From: Paenibacillus lignilyticus
GTDB lineage: Bacteria > Bacillota > Bacilli > Paenibacillales > Paenibacillaceae
DNA length: 64,000 nucleotides
Direction: 5' to 3'
Assembly (NCBI RefSeq): GCF_017942085.1
Contig: NZ_JAGKSP010000004.1
Location: 124,001 to 188,000, forward strand
Notes under the pieces: generated by a model
Seen by the model: the letters and a program-made list of their open reading frames with translations, nothing else
Told to the model about the DNA's origin: nothing
Database searches by the model: none
Shown here: positions 44,421-54,457 of the stretch, piece after piece
How the letters are laid out: the number at the start of each line of letters is the position of its first letter
Position numbering within the stretch: the first letter of the stretch is position 1
Made by a program: the position numbers and the translations under genes

Positions 44421-44422
44421 GC

Positions 44423-45232
44423 ATGATTACGAATAAAGGCTTCTCCACGGGGCTCTATGGCTACCAGTGTGAATATTGGAAGGATGGCAAAGATCCGTCC
44501 ATGGAAGAAATTTTCCGCAACTGCGCGGAAGCAGGCATGAATGCGCTTGAGCTGGATCCAACTCCGGAGCTGGCAGCATTGGCAAAACAATTCGGTTTAG
44601 CGATTTCCGGTGCATACGTTGGTTTGCAGCTGCATGAACCGTTCGAAACGTTGAACATTGAAGAAACGGTTATACCTGTCGCTAAGCGTGTAGTGGAAGC
44701 AGGCGGAACGGATCTCGTCATTAATGCCGATCCGAAGGGCGGCTGGGATGCTCCGCAGGCGAAGACGGAAGAAGAATTCAAGCAAATCGGCGACAATTTG
44801 TCCCGCATCGCGGCAGCTGTCAGCGGTCTTGGTCTTAAAGTCAGCTTGCACAACCATGCTTCGGACAAACACAATGCGGAAGGCGATCTGCGTGCCGTTA
44901 TCGAGTACGCAAGCCAAGAAGTAGGTCTGTGCGTTGATACGGGCTGGGCGCACGTTGCAGGTTTGAACCCTGTGGAAATGATTCGGACGTATTCGGATCG
45001 GATTTACGCCTTCCACTTCCGCAATCAGAACGGACGCATCTACAGCGAGGATTTGACTGTTGGTGACATCGATATGAAACGGGTGCTGCAAGCGGTATCC
45101 GACATCGATTATAAAGGCTGGCTGACATTCGAGCTGGTGCATGAGGAAGGCACGGGCGCGAAGAGTACTCTCGCGGAAGCGACTGCCAAGTCGATTGCCT
45201 ATCTGAAGTCTTGCATCGCGGATATCGAATAG
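44423..45232 (+). CDS. Sugar phosphate isomerase/epimerase-family TIM barrel protein (C)
   Basis: 269 residues. GAGGAGGA at the end of the previous gene supplies the ribosome binding site. Metal ligands appear in SLHNHASDKH, CVDTGWAHVAG, FHFRNQNG and TFELVHEEG. It forms a fixed pair with the Gfo/Idh protein before it. Members of this fold act as isomerases, dehydratases or lyases on 3-keto-sugars, so together they could oxidise and then open or cleave a glycoside (inference). Confidence 0.87.
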   Translation: MITNKGFSTGLYGYQCEYWKDGKDPSMEEIFRNCAEAGMNALELDPTPELAALAKQFGLAISGAYVGLQLHEPFETLNIEETVIPVAKRVVEAGGTDLVINADPKGGWDAPQAKTEEEFKQIGDNLSRIAAAVSGLGLKVSLHNHASDKHNAEGDLRAVIEYASQEVGLCVDTGWAHVAGLNPVEMIRTYSDRIYAFHFRNQNGRIYSEDLTVGDIDMKRVLQAVSDIDYKGWLTFELVHEEGTGAKSTLAEATAKSIAYLKSCIADIE

Positions 45233-45246
45233 AAAGGCGGCTTACT

Positions 45247-47388
45247 ATGGATAGCAACGTAAAGAAAACCCCATTCCGGCTGGATGCGGAGAAGGAAGCC
45301 GCTATCGAGTCGCTGCTTGAGCAGATGACGCTGCAGGAGAAAATCGGCCAACTGACGCAGCTGGGTACATTTGACGAAGAGTCCGATGGCGAGCTGATTG
45401 AAGAAGGCATGGTGGGCTCCATTCTTGGCGTTCGCGGAGCGGACACGGTCAATGAGCTGCAGCGTATTGCGATTGAAGAGTCCAGACTGGGTATTCCGCT
45501 GCTGTTCGCGGATGACGTCATTCACGGCTATCGGTCGACTTTCCCGATTCCGCTTGCAGAGGTTTCCAGCTGGAATCCGGAGCTGCTGGAAGAAACGGCA
45601 GCGATTGCGGCACGTGAAGCTTCATCGGACGGCATCAACTGGATTCTTGCGCCGATGGTGGATATCGCCCGCGACGCAAGATGGGGAAGAATCGCGGAAG
45701 GAGCAGGGGAAGATACCTACCTGGCTTCTTCCGTTGCCAGAGCTCGCGTTAGAGGGATTCAGCGAAATGATTGGACGGATCGGCCGCATGTAATGGCTTG
45801 TCCGAAGCATTTCGCCGCATACGGACTTGCGGAAGGCGGCCGCGACTACAACACGGTCGACGTGTCGGAGACGCGGATGCGCGAAACGTATTTCCCGCCG
45901 TTTCAAGCGGCGCTCGATGCCGGCGCAGGCACGATTATGGCGGCATTCAATGAAATAAACGGGGTGCCGGCTTCCGGCAACCGCTGGTTGCTCAAGGACG
46001 TGCTGCAGGATGAGTGGGGCTTTAAAGGTTTCGTCGTCAGCGACTGGGAATCCGTAGATGAGCTTGTCCAGCATGGCTATGCCGCAACCCGTGAGCAAGC
46101 CGGCCTGCAAGCGATCAAAGCAGGCATGCACATGGACATGCACTCCCTTATCTATCATGAGCATCTGGCTGCGTTGATTGAGAAAGGCGAGGTTAACGAG
46201 AGCGAGATTGATGATGCCGTTCGCCGTATTCTGCGTGTGAAGCATCAGCTTGGCCTGTTCACGCATCCTTATGTAGACAATAAATTGGCAGGCACCTTTA
46301 TGCTGCATGCCGAGCACATGGAAACCGCGCGTGAAATGGCGCGTCAATCGATCGTGCTGCTTAAGAACGAGAACGACACGCTTCCGCTCAAGCCGTCTGT
46401 CCGCAAGCTGGCGGTTATCGGTCCGTTTGCCGATGATCGCGAGGCACAGCTGGGCTGCTGGCGCGGACAAGGAAGACCTGAAGATGTCATCACCGTATTG
46501 GCAGGCATACGGGCACTTGCTCATCAGCATCAAACCGAAGTTGTGTATGCACGGGGCTCAGGCGTGCTGGACGGCACCGCTGAAGAGCTCGAGCAAGCGG
46601 TATCGGCTGCGGTCAGCAGTGATATCGCCATACTTGTAGTAGGCGAGAATGCGGATATGAGCGGCGAGAACAACAGCCGCGTATCGCTAGATATCCCGGC
46701 ATGCCAGCAGAAGCTGCTTGAAGCCATTCATGCGACCGGCGTTCCGGTTGTCGTAGTTCTTGCTAACGGACGTCCGCTTACGCTGGAGTGGGCGGATGCG
46801 AATATTCCGGCTATCGTTGAAGCTTGGCAGCTCGGCGTGCAAGCAGGCCCGGCGATCGCCGACATTCTGTTTGGCGCAGCAAGCCCAAGCGGCAAGCTGC
46901 CTGTCACGTTCCCGAGACATGCCGGCCAAGTGCCAATCTACTATAACGCGAAGAAAACCGGCAGACCGCATATGAGACGTTATGTCGATGCCGATATCAC
47001 ACCGTTGTACCCGTTCGGTCATGGTCTGACGTACACAAGCTTCAGCTATGAAGAGCTGCAGATCGAGCAAGCCGAGCTTCCGCTTGGCCAAACGCTGAAC
47101 GTATCTGCTAAGGTGCAAAATACGGGAACTCGCGAAGGTGTCGAAATCGTACAGCTGTATATATGCGATGAGGCAGCAAGCGTGACTAGACCTGTGAAAG
47201 AGCTAAAGGGCTTCCGCAGAATTACGCTGCAAGCCGGCGAAAGCACGACCGTTTCGTTCCAGCTGGCGAAAGAAGAGCTCGGTTTTATTAATCAAGAGCA
47301 TCAATTCGTGGTAGAGCCAGGGAAGTTTAAGCTCTGGATCGGCCCAAGCAGTGCGGAAGGTTTGGAAGGGCAATTCGAAGTCATTTAA
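45247..47388 (+). CDS. Beta-glucosidase, GH3 family
   Basis: 713 residues from ATG 45247 (AAAGGCGG upstream). The N-terminal TIM barrel contains DDVIHGYRSTFP, CPKHFAAYGLAEGGRDY and the nucleophile Asp in GFKGFVVSDWESVDEL; the second domain has LLKNENDTLPLKPSVRKLAV; a fibronectin-III-like domain ends the protein (YPFGHGLTYTSFSYEEL). No signal peptide, so it works on imported oligosaccharides. Close in size and layout to the Listeria GH3 enzyme acting on beta-1,2-linked glucose chains, though specificity cannot be read by eye. Last gene of the operon. Confidence 0.94.
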   Translation: MDSNVKKTPFRLDAEKEAAIESLLEQMTLQEKIGQLTQLGTFDEESDGELIEEGMVGSILGVRGADTVNELQRIAIEESRLGIPLLFADDVIHGYRSTFPIPLAEVSSWNPELLEETAAIAAREASSDGINWILAPMVDIARDARWGRIAEGAGEDTYLASSVARARVRGIQRNDWTDRPHVMACPKHFAAYGLAEGGRDYNTVDVSETRMRETYFPPFQAALDAGAGTIMAAFNEINGVPASGNRWLLKDVLQDEWGFKGFVVSDWESVDELVQHGYAATREQAGLQAIKAGMHMDMHSLIYHEHLAALIEKGEVNESEIDDAVRRILRVKHQLGLFTHPYVDNKLAGTFMLHAEHMETAREMARQSIVLLKNENDTLPLKPSVRKLAVIGPFADDREAQLGCWRGQGRPEDVITVLAGIRALAHQHQTEVVYARGSGVLDGTAEELEQAVSAAVSSDIAILVVGENADMSGENNSRVSLDIPACQQKLLEAIHATGVPVVVVLANGRPLTLEWADANIPAIVEAWQLGVQAGPAIADILFGAASPSGKLPVTFPRHAGQVPIYYNAKKTGRPHMRRYVDADITPLYPFGHGLTYTSFSYEELQIEQAELPLGQTLNVSAKVQNTGTREGVEIVQLYICDEAASVTRPVKELKGFRRITLQAGESTTVSFQLAKEELGFINQEHQFVVEPGKFKLWIGPSSAEGLEGQFEVI

Positions 47389-47400
47389 TTCATCTTTCGG

Positions 47401-47427
47401 AAAACCCCCGATATTTCGGGGGTTTTT
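47401..47427 (+). terminator. Terminator of the PhyH-GH3 operon
   Basis: AAAACCCCCG (47401-47410), loop ATATTT, CGGGGGTTTT (47417-47426), then T. Confidence 0.92.
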
Positions 47428-47536
47428 CCATTTTCTATCGAATCGTTTCGACTCTGTTAGATATTAATTTGGGAATCCAACCCAAGAACTAACAAATTCC
47501 TAACAAAAAAAAGATCAATTTTATCTGTTGAAAGCC

Positions 47537-47583
47537 TTTTCACTTCCAAAAATCTGTGCTATTATGTGTTTGTGAAACGTTTC
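47537..47583 (+). promoter_or_regulatory. Promoter with LacI-type operator before the second LacI gene
   Basis: TTTTCA (47537-47542) and TATTAT (47560-47565) are 17 bp apart; the palindrome GAAACGTTTC (47574-47583) lies just downstream, where a repressor would block initiation. Confidence 0.6.
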
Positions 47584-47659
47584 TACGAGTGAAAAGGGTA
47601 GTTCTTTAAATAAATATCCCCTCTATGACTGTGAATTTAAGTTTGAGCGCTGATGAGTA

Positions 47660-47710
47660 ATGTAAGCGTTTCATATGGGGGAATTTTACTTTATTCTTTC
47701 GAAACGTTTC
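47660..47710 (+). promoter_or_regulatory. Near-cre site and second GAAACGTTTC operator in the leader
   Basis: ATGTAAGCGTTTCAT (47660-47674) fits the catabolite-repression consensus WTGNAANCGNWNNCW except at one position. GAAACGTTTC (47701-47710) lies 27 bp before the LacI start codon. Together they suggest autoregulation and CcpA control. Confidence 0.55.
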
Positions 47711-47736
47711 AACAGGCTGAACCAGAGGTGGAATTG

Positions 47737-48783
47737 ATGATGGCTGCTACGATCAAAGATGTTGCAAAAATGGCCGGAGTTGCCGTATCAACTGTTTCTT
47801 ACGCACTGAATAACTCACCGAAGATAAGTGAGGAAACGCGAAAGAAAGTCATTCGAGCCGCAGAAGAGTTAAGCTATCGGCCAAGCGGCGCGGCACGAAA
47901 TTTGAAGAAGCGCAAGAGTGAAACGATCGGACTGTTCCTGAATGATTTGGGCGGACCTTTCTATAGTCAAGTCATCGAAGGGGTACAGGAAGTTGTTGCC
48001 TCGCATGATTACAATCTCATTGTTTGCAGTACATATGGCGGTGAGAACAGCTCGGCCAATCGGTTTCTGAGAGAAAAGTTCGTGGATGGCGCCATTATTA
48101 TGGGTACAGCGATTCCGGACAGTTTAATTCTTCAGGTAGCGGCTGAGTCATTCCCGATCGTCGTACTCGACCGAGAGCTTAAGAGCGATTACGTACACAG
48201 CGTGCTAATCACGAACGAACAAGGCGCTTATGATGCGGTTACGCATCTCATTAAATTGGGGCGCCGAAGAATTGAATTCCTTAGCGGGCCGCTCGCAGCG
48301 TACGACAATTCCAAACGCTATGACGGCTACAAGCGCGCACTAACGGAACATAGCTTGCATGTCCCGCCGAAGATCAGCCTGCAAGGGCGTTACTTGGAAG
48401 CCGGCGGCTATCAGACGGTGAAGGTCATGATGGCATGCAAACGACTGCCGGACGCCATCTTCGCAGCGAATGATGAAATGGCGATAGGCGCTATGCGAGC
48501 GCTTCGCGAAGGAGGCATTCGAGTGCCGGAGGATGTTGCCGTCGTAGGTTTTGACAACATTAGTTTTGGACCGTTCGTTCGACCTTCGTTAACGACAATC
48601 GGCCATTCTAAATATGAAATGGGAGCGATTGCCACACAGCTCGTGTTCAATGTGCAGAAGGAAGAGAACTCCATCTTGCTTCCTACACAGCTGGTCATTC
48701 GTCAATCCTGTGGATTCAAAGGCACTCACAATGAGAACGAAGAAAGCTATATATTCCATGAAGGGAGGCGAAACCAGGGTTAA
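47737..48783 (+). CDS. LacI-family transcriptional regulator (paralogue 2)
   Basis: 348 residues from tandem ATG codons at 47737 and 47740, with AGAGGTGG upstream; a longer frame from 47653 would read through the operators and is rejected. The helix-turn-helix TIKDVAKMAGVAVSTVSYAL and hinge are identical to paralogue 1. Effector-domain differences cluster in the sugar-facing half (for example LAAYDNSKRYDGYKRALTEH). First gene of the transport operon, 96 bp before the substrate-binding lipoprotein. Likely repressor of this operon and of the one starting at 42491. Confidence 0.93.
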   Translation: MMAATIKDVAKMAGVAVSTVSYALNNSPKISEETRKKVIRAAEELSYRPSGAARNLKKRKSETIGLFLNDLGGPFYSQVIEGVQEVVASHDYNLIVCSTYGGENSSANRFLREKFVDGAIIMGTAIPDSLILQVAAESFPIVVLDRELKSDYVHSVLITNEQGAYDAVTHLIKLGRRRIEFLSGPLAAYDNSKRYDGYKRALTEHSLHVPPKISLQGRYLEAGGYQTVKVMMACKRLPDAIFAANDEMAIGAMRALREGGIRVPEDVAVVGFDNISFGPFVRPSLTTIGHSKYEMGAIATQLVFNVQKEENSILLPTQLVIRQSCGFKGTHNENEESYIFHEGRRNQG

Positions 48784-48879
48784 CCGGGCAGTAAAGGAGC
48801 AAGTCAAGCTTGATTGTGTTTATGGGGAAGTCGACTAAGAATCACCAAATCTACATTCACGAGCTGGGGGAGAATTGGA

Positions 48880-50322
48880 ATGAAAAAGTCAATTAGCATG
48901 TTGCTTCTAATGGTACTGGCTGTATCGTTTGTACTTGCCGGCTGCGGCAGCAGCAGCAACAATGCGAACAACACAGCAACGAACACGAATACGGGCAACA
49001 CAACAGAGACCAATAATACGGCGACAAACACGACTACGGAGCCAGCAGAAGAGCCGGCTGCGGAAGAGCCTGCGGCAACGGATGAAGTTGTAACGATCAC
49101 ATACGGAACTTGGGGCGATAAAGCAGACAACGGTGCTGAGATGAAACGTATCAAAGCATTCGAAGCCGCTCACCCGAACATTAAAGTAGTAATCGATAAA
49201 TCGATGGATTGGCCTTGGGATGAGAAATTGGCAGCTGCAGCAGCGGCTAACAAACTTCCCGACGTAACTTGGTTGTTTAACGTGCCTCTCGCTGTAGGCA
49301 GCGGCTGGCTTGAAGATTTGACTCCTTATCTGGAACAGGATCCTGATTTTGCTCCTGATAAAATTTACGGCAACTTGGCCGACACGGGTAAATATAACGG
49401 CAAGCAGTTTGCATTGCCGCACGGACTCTTCTCATGGGGCGTCTACATCAACAAAGATTTGTTTGCAAAAGCGAATATTCCAATTCCTAGCGCTAACTGG
49501 ACCGTTTCTGATCTCGAGGATATTTCCAAAAAGCTTACGAATTTTAACGAACAGCAATTCGGTATAGATGGCGCAGCGGGCATGGCTGACGTATTGATCC
49601 CTAACATCGATAATACGCTGGGCGCTTCGACATGGGACGGCACGCAGTATAACTACACAAACCCGGCATGGGCGCAAGCCGTTAACTGGGCAACGAACTT
49701 CGGTATGAAAGACAAATCGTCGCTTCAAAGCTACAAGAAAGAACAAAAAGACAAATGGTACGGCAAAGACATCAGCGGCTTCAACATCGGTAAAGTCGGT
49801 ATGGTGTTCGATGCAACTTGGAGCTTGACTTGGTACAAACAAAACTTGAAATTCAACTGGGATATCCTTCCGGTTCCGGGCTATGACGGTCAACAACAAA
49901 AAGCCGGACTCGTTACGGATTATGCAGGTGTAACGAAGAGCTCGAAACATAAGAAAGAAGCAGTCGAGTTCCTGAAATGGATGACTTATTCCAAAGACGG
50001 CTGGTTGGCACGTATTAAAGACGAGTCTCCGCTGGCTTCCATGCCGCTTGTTAACGATCCAACTGTATGGGAAGCATGGTTGGCGCAAGACTTCGTAACG
50101 CCGGGCGTTAAAGATATCGTAAAATCGATCCCAACCGGCGTGCTTGAAACATTCAAATACCAACCGGGCTTTGCAGACTTCACAGCCAAAGTGAAAGACA
50201 AGTACAACGAGAAGTTCCAAAAAGGCGAAGCAAGACCGGAAGACGTGGCTGCTGAGCTTCAAGAGAAATCGATGGAGTACTACAACAACGCAATGGCTAA
50301 AATTACCGAAGCAACAAAATAA
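48880..50322 (+). CDS. Lipoprotein sugar-binding protein of an ABC importer
   Basis: 480 residues from ATG 48880 with GGGGGAG upstream. Signal peptide with lipobox LAGC (Cys about residue 22), a Thr/Asn/Glu-rich linker to about residue 70, then a family 1 extracellular solute-binding fold (ITYGTWGDKADNGAEMKRIK, FEAAHPNIKVV, WLFNVPLAVGSGWLEDL, HKKEAVEFLKWMTYS). Codon use is that of a highly expressed gene. It probably captures the oligosaccharide at the membrane for one of the two permease pairs. Followed by a strong intercistronic hairpin. Confidence 0.93.
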   Translation: MKKSISMLLLMVLAVSFVLAGCGSSSNNANNTATNTNTGNTTETNNTATNTTTEPAEEPAAEEPAATDEVVTITYGTWGDKADNGAEMKRIKAFEAAHPNIKVVIDKSMDWPWDEKLAAAAAANKLPDVTWLFNVPLAVGSGWLEDLTPYLEQDPDFAPDKIYGNLADTGKYNGKQFALPHGLFSWGVYINKDLFAKANIPIPSANWTVSDLEDISKKLTNFNEQQFGIDGAAGMADVLIPNIDNTLGASTWDGTQYNYTNPAWAQAVNWATNFGMKDKSSLQSYKKEQKDKWYGKDISGFNIGKVGMVFDATWSLTWYKQNLKFNWDILPVPGYDGQQQKAGLVTDYAGVTKSSKHKKEAVEFLKWMTYSKDGWLARIKDESPLASMPLVNDPTVWEAWLAQDFVTPGVKDIVKSIPTGVLETFKYQPGFADFTAKVKDKYNEKFQKGEARPEDVAAELQEKSMEYYNNAMAKITEATK

Positions 50323-50335
50323 AAGCAAGTAATCA

Positions 50336-50370
50336 CAATTTTTCCTCCCCTCTTAGGGGAGGAAAAATTG
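50336..50370 (+). terminator. Intercistronic hairpin after the binding-protein gene
   Basis: CAATTTTTCCTCCCC (50336-50350) pairs perfectly over 15 bp with GGGGAGGAAAAATTG (50356-50370), loop TCTTA. There is no T-tract beyond the stem. Such elements typically protect the binding-protein mRNA and lower downstream expression. Confidence 0.75.
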
Positions 50371-50388
50371 TTCTACTGGGGTGAAAGC

Positions 50389-53300
50389 ATGAAGTTCAAA
50401 CCATTATTAGCTGCAATTATATTTGTTTCGCTCCTGGCGACAACAGTACCTGTATCCTTCGATGGTCGTTCCATCGCGCAGGCTGATGAGGCTGCTGCGC
50501 CAGACAAAGATAAACAAGATAATGACGATATTTTGGATGGTTTATTTGGCGGTGGCGGCAGCGAAATTTCTTCGGGTGCCGGCAAGCAGGACGAAGTAAA
50601 GGATACGGCAGGCGACGAGGAAGAAGACTCCCCTGTCAAGAAGGTCGTAGAGGATGCCTACAGCGACGTGCTCAAAGCATGGCAGGCCAAAGGGATCAAA
50701 GACGCGGCAACGGATATCATTATTCATCCTAATCAATTTGTAACGCCGAACGGCAAGGCTTCATTGACTTCGGATTCGAACGGCTACGATGAGCCGGTGT
50801 TTTCATGGACAGATGACTTGAATGCGATCGATTTGAATGTAACTGCGCCTCAAGATGGGCTCTATCAAATTAAAATCGACTATTACTCGACATCGGATAA
50901 AATTATTCCGATTGAGCGGGCTATTGAAGTAAACGGAACATATCCGTTTTTCGAATCCAGAAGAGTTGTGCTTCCGAAGCTGTGGACAGATGAAAACGCG
51001 ACATTCGACCGAGATGCGCTCGGGAATGAGACGCCGGCAAGCCAGAAGCAAATTAAGCAATGGCAAACGGCTCCATTGATGGATGCGAGTTATTTCACGG
51101 CGGAACCGCTGCGGTTCTATCTGAAACAAGGCACGAACAACATCAAACTTATGAATTTGCGCGAAGCGGCACTAATTGGCCGAATCGTCATTTCTTCTCC
51201 GGAGGTACTGCCGCAGTACGAGCAATATGCGAAAGCAAACAGCTTGTCTAAAGCAGACTCATCCATCATTGTCGTGGAAGCCGAGCATCCGATTTCGAAA
51301 TCGGAGCCGTCGATTCGCGCGATTGCAAGCGGAGATGCAACTGTTGTTCCTCATAGAGACGGCAAAGTCACGTTAAATACACTCGGTGGAGAAACGATTG
51401 CAACCAGCGGAAACGCCGAAGAGAACGAGCAGGCGTGGCAAGTGGGCGGACAGCGGGCTACTTGGAAAGTGAAAGTCGATAAGGCGGGCTCTTACCAACT
51501 GGCATTCAAGTATTTGCAGACTGGCAAAACGAGCATGCCCGTATATCGCACTTTAATGATAGATGGCAAAGTGCCATTCAAAGAAGTGAATGAGTACGCC
51601 TTCCCGTACACGGATGAGTGGCGTAACGAGGTCTTGTCAGGCAAAGACGGCAAAGCGTATCAATTCGCGCTTACAGCGGGAGAACATGAAATTTCGCTCC
51701 GCGCCGACGCTGCTCCTTATGGACAAGTCATTCAAACGATTAAGAATGTCATGTGGGATATTAACACCTTGGCGCTAGAGATTAAGATGGCGACCGGCAA
51801 TACGATGGACGTGAATCGGGACTGGGACATTACGAAGCAGATGCCTGATTTGCCGCAGAAGCTGGAAGGCTTCGCCTCGATTCTGCGCAAGCAATACGGC
51901 GCGCTGAAAAAGCTTGCGGGCGCTAATCCGGACCAAGCGAGTAATTTGCTCGTTGCGGCGGAAACGCTGGAGCGCATGTCGAAGGAACCGGAGAAAATTC
52001 CGTATCAATTTAACCGACTGTCCGAAGGTTCAGGCTCTGTGCTGCAGACGCTCGGTGTCATTAACACGAAGCTGCCAAGACAGCCGCTCCAGCTGGATCG
52101 GTTCTATATTTATTCGGACAGCAAGCTGCCAAGCGAGAAGGCGAGTTTCTTCAAATCGTTATGGAACAGCATCGGCGCGTTCTTCAAATCGTTCACGCGC
52201 GACTACTCCAAAGTAAACGCCGACGATAAGGACGCCGTGCAAGTATGGGTAAACCGTTCGCGTCAGAACGTGACCCAGATGCAGCAGCTGATCAATCAAG
52301 AATTCACGAAGAAAACAGGCATTAAAGTAACGCTCTCCATTATGCCGGACGAAGGAAAGCTTGTGCTTGCCAGCGCTGCCGGCAATGCGCCTGACGCGGC
52401 ACTTGGCGTCAGCAACTACATTCCTTTCCGCCTTGCCGCGCGCGGAGCGTTAGCGGACATGAATCAATTCGAAGGCTTTGACGACGTGCAGAAACGGTTC
52501 TCGCCGGGTGCGCTGGTTCCGGTCACTTTCGATCAAAAGCTGTATGCATTACCGGAAACGCAAAGCTTCTGGGTGCTGTTCTACCGGAAGGATATTCTCG
52601 ATGCGCTGAATATTCCCGTACCCGATACGATGGACGAGGTAAAACAAATCCTGCCGGAGCTGCAGCGTTTCGGGATGAACTTCTACCTGCCGCTGTCGCA
52701 AACGGGCGGATTCAAGCCTTATAACAACACCGTTCCGTTTATTTATCAAACAGGCGGCAAGCTGTACACCGATGATGGCCTCCGCACCGCGATCGATCAG
52801 GATGAGGCATTGGCGGGATTAAAGCAAATGACGGACATGTTTACGGTATACAGCGTTCCGCTTCAGGTACCGAGCTTCTATAACCAGTTCCGCGACGGAA
52901 GCTTGCCGATCGGTATTGCTGATGTCTCTACTTATATCCAACTGACAGCGGCGGCTCCCGAGCTTGCCGGTTGGTGGAAAATCGCTCCTTACCCCGGCGT
53001 TAAAGGCAAGGACGGCGTCGTAAACCGGACTGCTCCGGGAACGGGCGCTACAGCGATTATGTTCAACAGCAGCAAGAAGAAAGACAACACGTGGGAGTTC
53101 CTGAAATGGTGGACCTCCGAAGAGGCTCAAGTTCGCTTCGGTAACAATCTGGAAGCGATCTATGGTCCGACTTACAAGTGGAATACGGCCAACGTAGAAG
53201 CGTTCAGCCAGCTTTCCTGGCCGAAGGAAGATATTGAAGTCATTCAAGAGCAATGGAAATGGCTATGGGATATTCCGCGCTTCTTCGGCGATTACATGGT

Positions 53301-53514
53301 CGAGCGGGAAATAAGCGACGCTTGGAACAAAGTCGTCTTCGACGGCTACAATGCGCGAAGGGCGATGGAAGACGCCGTCATTAACGGCAATCGCGAAATT
53401 AAGAAACAGCTTACGGATTTCGGTTATCTCAAGAACGGTAAAGTTGTCAAACCGTTACATGTGCCGATGATGCCGAATATGTCAGACATGGCCAAACGAG
53501 GTGATGAAAAGTGA
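50389..53514 (+). CDS. Exported protein: carbohydrate-binding-like domains fused to a solute-binding domain
   Basis: 1041 residues from ATG 50389 (GGGGTG upstream). Signal peptide to about residue 30 without a lipobox, a Gly/Asp/Glu-rich linker, then two beta-rich modules (about 110-260 and 290-470), the second starting [19 protein letters not shown] like a CBM6/35-type domain. A helical linker ([20 protein letters not shown]) leads to a complete family 1 solute-binding domain (about 610-980: [55 protein letters not shown]). This is more than twice the usual size of a binding protein. It may hold long glucan chains and hand them to the permease encoded next; its stop overlaps that gene's start. 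Confidence 0.85.
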   Translation: MKFKPLLAAIIFVSLLATTVPVSFDGRSIAQADEAAAPDKDKQDNDDILDGLFGGGGSEISSGAGKQDEVKDTAGDEEEDSPVKKVVEDAYSDVLKAWQAKGIKDAATDIIIHPNQFVTPNGKASLTSDSNGYDEPVFSWTDDLNAIDLNVTAPQDGLYQIKIDYYSTSDKIIPIERAIEVNGTYPFFESRRVVLPKLWTDENATFDRDALGNETPASQKQIKQWQTAPLMDASYFTAEPLRFYLKQGTNNIKLMNLREAALIGRIVISSPEVLPQYEQYAKANSLSKADSSIIVVEAEHPISKSEPSIRAIASGDATVVPHRDGKVTLNTLGGETIATSGNAEENEQAWQVGGQRATWKVKVDKAGSYQLAFKYLQTGKTSMPVYRTLMIDGKVPFKEVNEYAFPYTDEWRNEVLSGKDGKAYQFALTAGEHEISLRADAAPYGQVIQTIKNVMWDINTLALEIKMATGNTMDVNRDWDITKQMPDLPQKLEGFASILRKQYGALKKLAGANPDQASNLLVAAETLERMSKEPEKIPYQFNRLSEGSGSVLQTLGVINTKLPRQPLQLDRFYIYSDSKLPSEKASFFKSLWNSIGAFFKSFTRDYSKVNADDKDAVQVWVNRSRQNVTQMQQLINQEFTKKTGIKVTLSIMPDEGKLVLASAAGNAPDAALGVSNYIPFRLAARGALADMNQFEGFDDVQKRFSPGALVPVTFDQKLYALPETQSFWVLFYRKDILDALNIPVPDTMDEVKQILPELQRFGMNFYLPLSQTGGFKPYNNTVPFIYQTGGKLYTDDGLRTAIDQDEALAGLKQMTDMFTVYSVPLQVPSFYNQFRDGSLPIGIADVSTYIQLTAAAPELAGWWKIAPYPGVKGKDGVVNRTAPGTGATAIMFNSSKKKDNTWEFLKWWTSEEAQVRFGNNLEAIYGPTYKWNTANVEAFSQLSWPKEDIEVIQEQWKWLWDIPRFFGDYMVEREISDAWNKVVFDGYNARRAMEDAVINGNREIKKQLTDFGYLKNGKVVKPLHVPMMPNMSDMAKRGDEK

Positions 53515-54416
53515 AGCCTGCGACTGCAAAAGCCATAAAAAACGAATTTAACGCCTTTGTATTTATTAGTCCGTTTTTTATCATTTTTTCACTGCTTGTC
53601 GTAGTTCCGGTCGTTTCCGCCATTTACTTGTCGTTTACCGATTTCAACTCGATCCAAACGCCTAAGTTTATCGGACTGACCAACTATGTAAACCTGATTA
53701 CGCAAGATAATGCCTTCATGATGTTCGTCTTGCCCAACACGCTTAAATTTGCGCTTCTGGTCGGCCCTGGAGGATATTTATTATCCTTCTGGCTCGCCTG
53801 GCTGCTGGCGCAAATTCCGAAGAAGTCACGTACCGTTATCGCATTGGCGATCTATTCGCCATCGCTCACGGCAGCGGTAGCGATGGCTGTCGTGTGGCTC
53901 GTTATTTTCAGCGGTAATGCTTCCGGTTATTTGAATCACTTTTTAATGAGTCTGGCGATTATCAACGAGCCGATTCAGTGGACACAATCGCCGCATTATC
54001 TGATGCCGATCATGGTGACCGTATCGCTCTGGAACAGTATGGGCGTCGGCTTCCTGGCGATGCTCGCAGGTATCCTCAACATTAACGGCGAGATGTACGA
54101 AGCCGGCTATATCGATGGCATTCGCAACCGTCTTCAAGAGGTATGGTACATTACCATTCCGAGCATGAAGCCGCAAATGCTCTTCGGGGCCGTTATGGCT
54201 GTCGTCGGCACATTCCAGGCCGGAGCCATTGGCGTGCAGCTCTCAGGCGCCAATCCTACGCCGCAAAATGCCGGGCAGCTCATGATCAATCATATCGAGG
54301 ACTACGGTTTCCTGCGCTATGACATGGGTTACGCTTCTGCGGTTTCCGTCGTCTTGCTCATTATTGTTTACGGATTTTCTAAACTGTGCTGGCGCTTGTT
54401 CGGCGACTCCGACTAA
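53511..54416 (+). CDS. ABC sugar permease, MalF/UgpA type (pair 1)
   Basis: 301 residues from GTG 53511, overlapping the previous stop (GTGA), GAGGTG upstream. Six membrane segments and the EAA loop [20 protein letters not shown] (coupling to the ATPase) identify a binding-protein-dependent sugar permease. The second residue after EA is Gly rather than Ala. No ATPase gene is in the window, so a shared MsmX-type ATPase is expected. Confidence 0.93.
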   Translation: MKPATAKAIKNEFNAFVFISPFFIIFSLLVVVPVVSAIYLSFTDFNSIQTPKFIGLTNYVNLITQDNAFMMFVLPNTLKFALLVGPGGYLLSFWLAWLLAQIPKKSRTVIALAIYSPSLTAAVAMAVVWLVIFSGNASGYLNHFLMSLAIINEPIQWTQSPHYLMPIMVTVSLWNSMGVGFLAMLAGILNINGEMYEAGYIDGIRNRLQEVWYITIPSMKPQMLFGAVMAVVGTFQAGAIGVQLSGANPTPQNAGQLMINHIEDYGFLRYDMGYASAVSVVLLIIVYGFSKLCWRLFGDSD

Positions 54417-54457
54417 GTCCGCAGTGTATCACGAATTGGGAGAAGGTGATTGCGTAA

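Noticed and set aside
47574..47583. Catabolite-repression (cre) site
   Set aside because: GAAACGTTTC is a perfect palindrome but does not fit the TG-x-AA-x-CG cre pattern on either side. Only 47660-47674 comes close.
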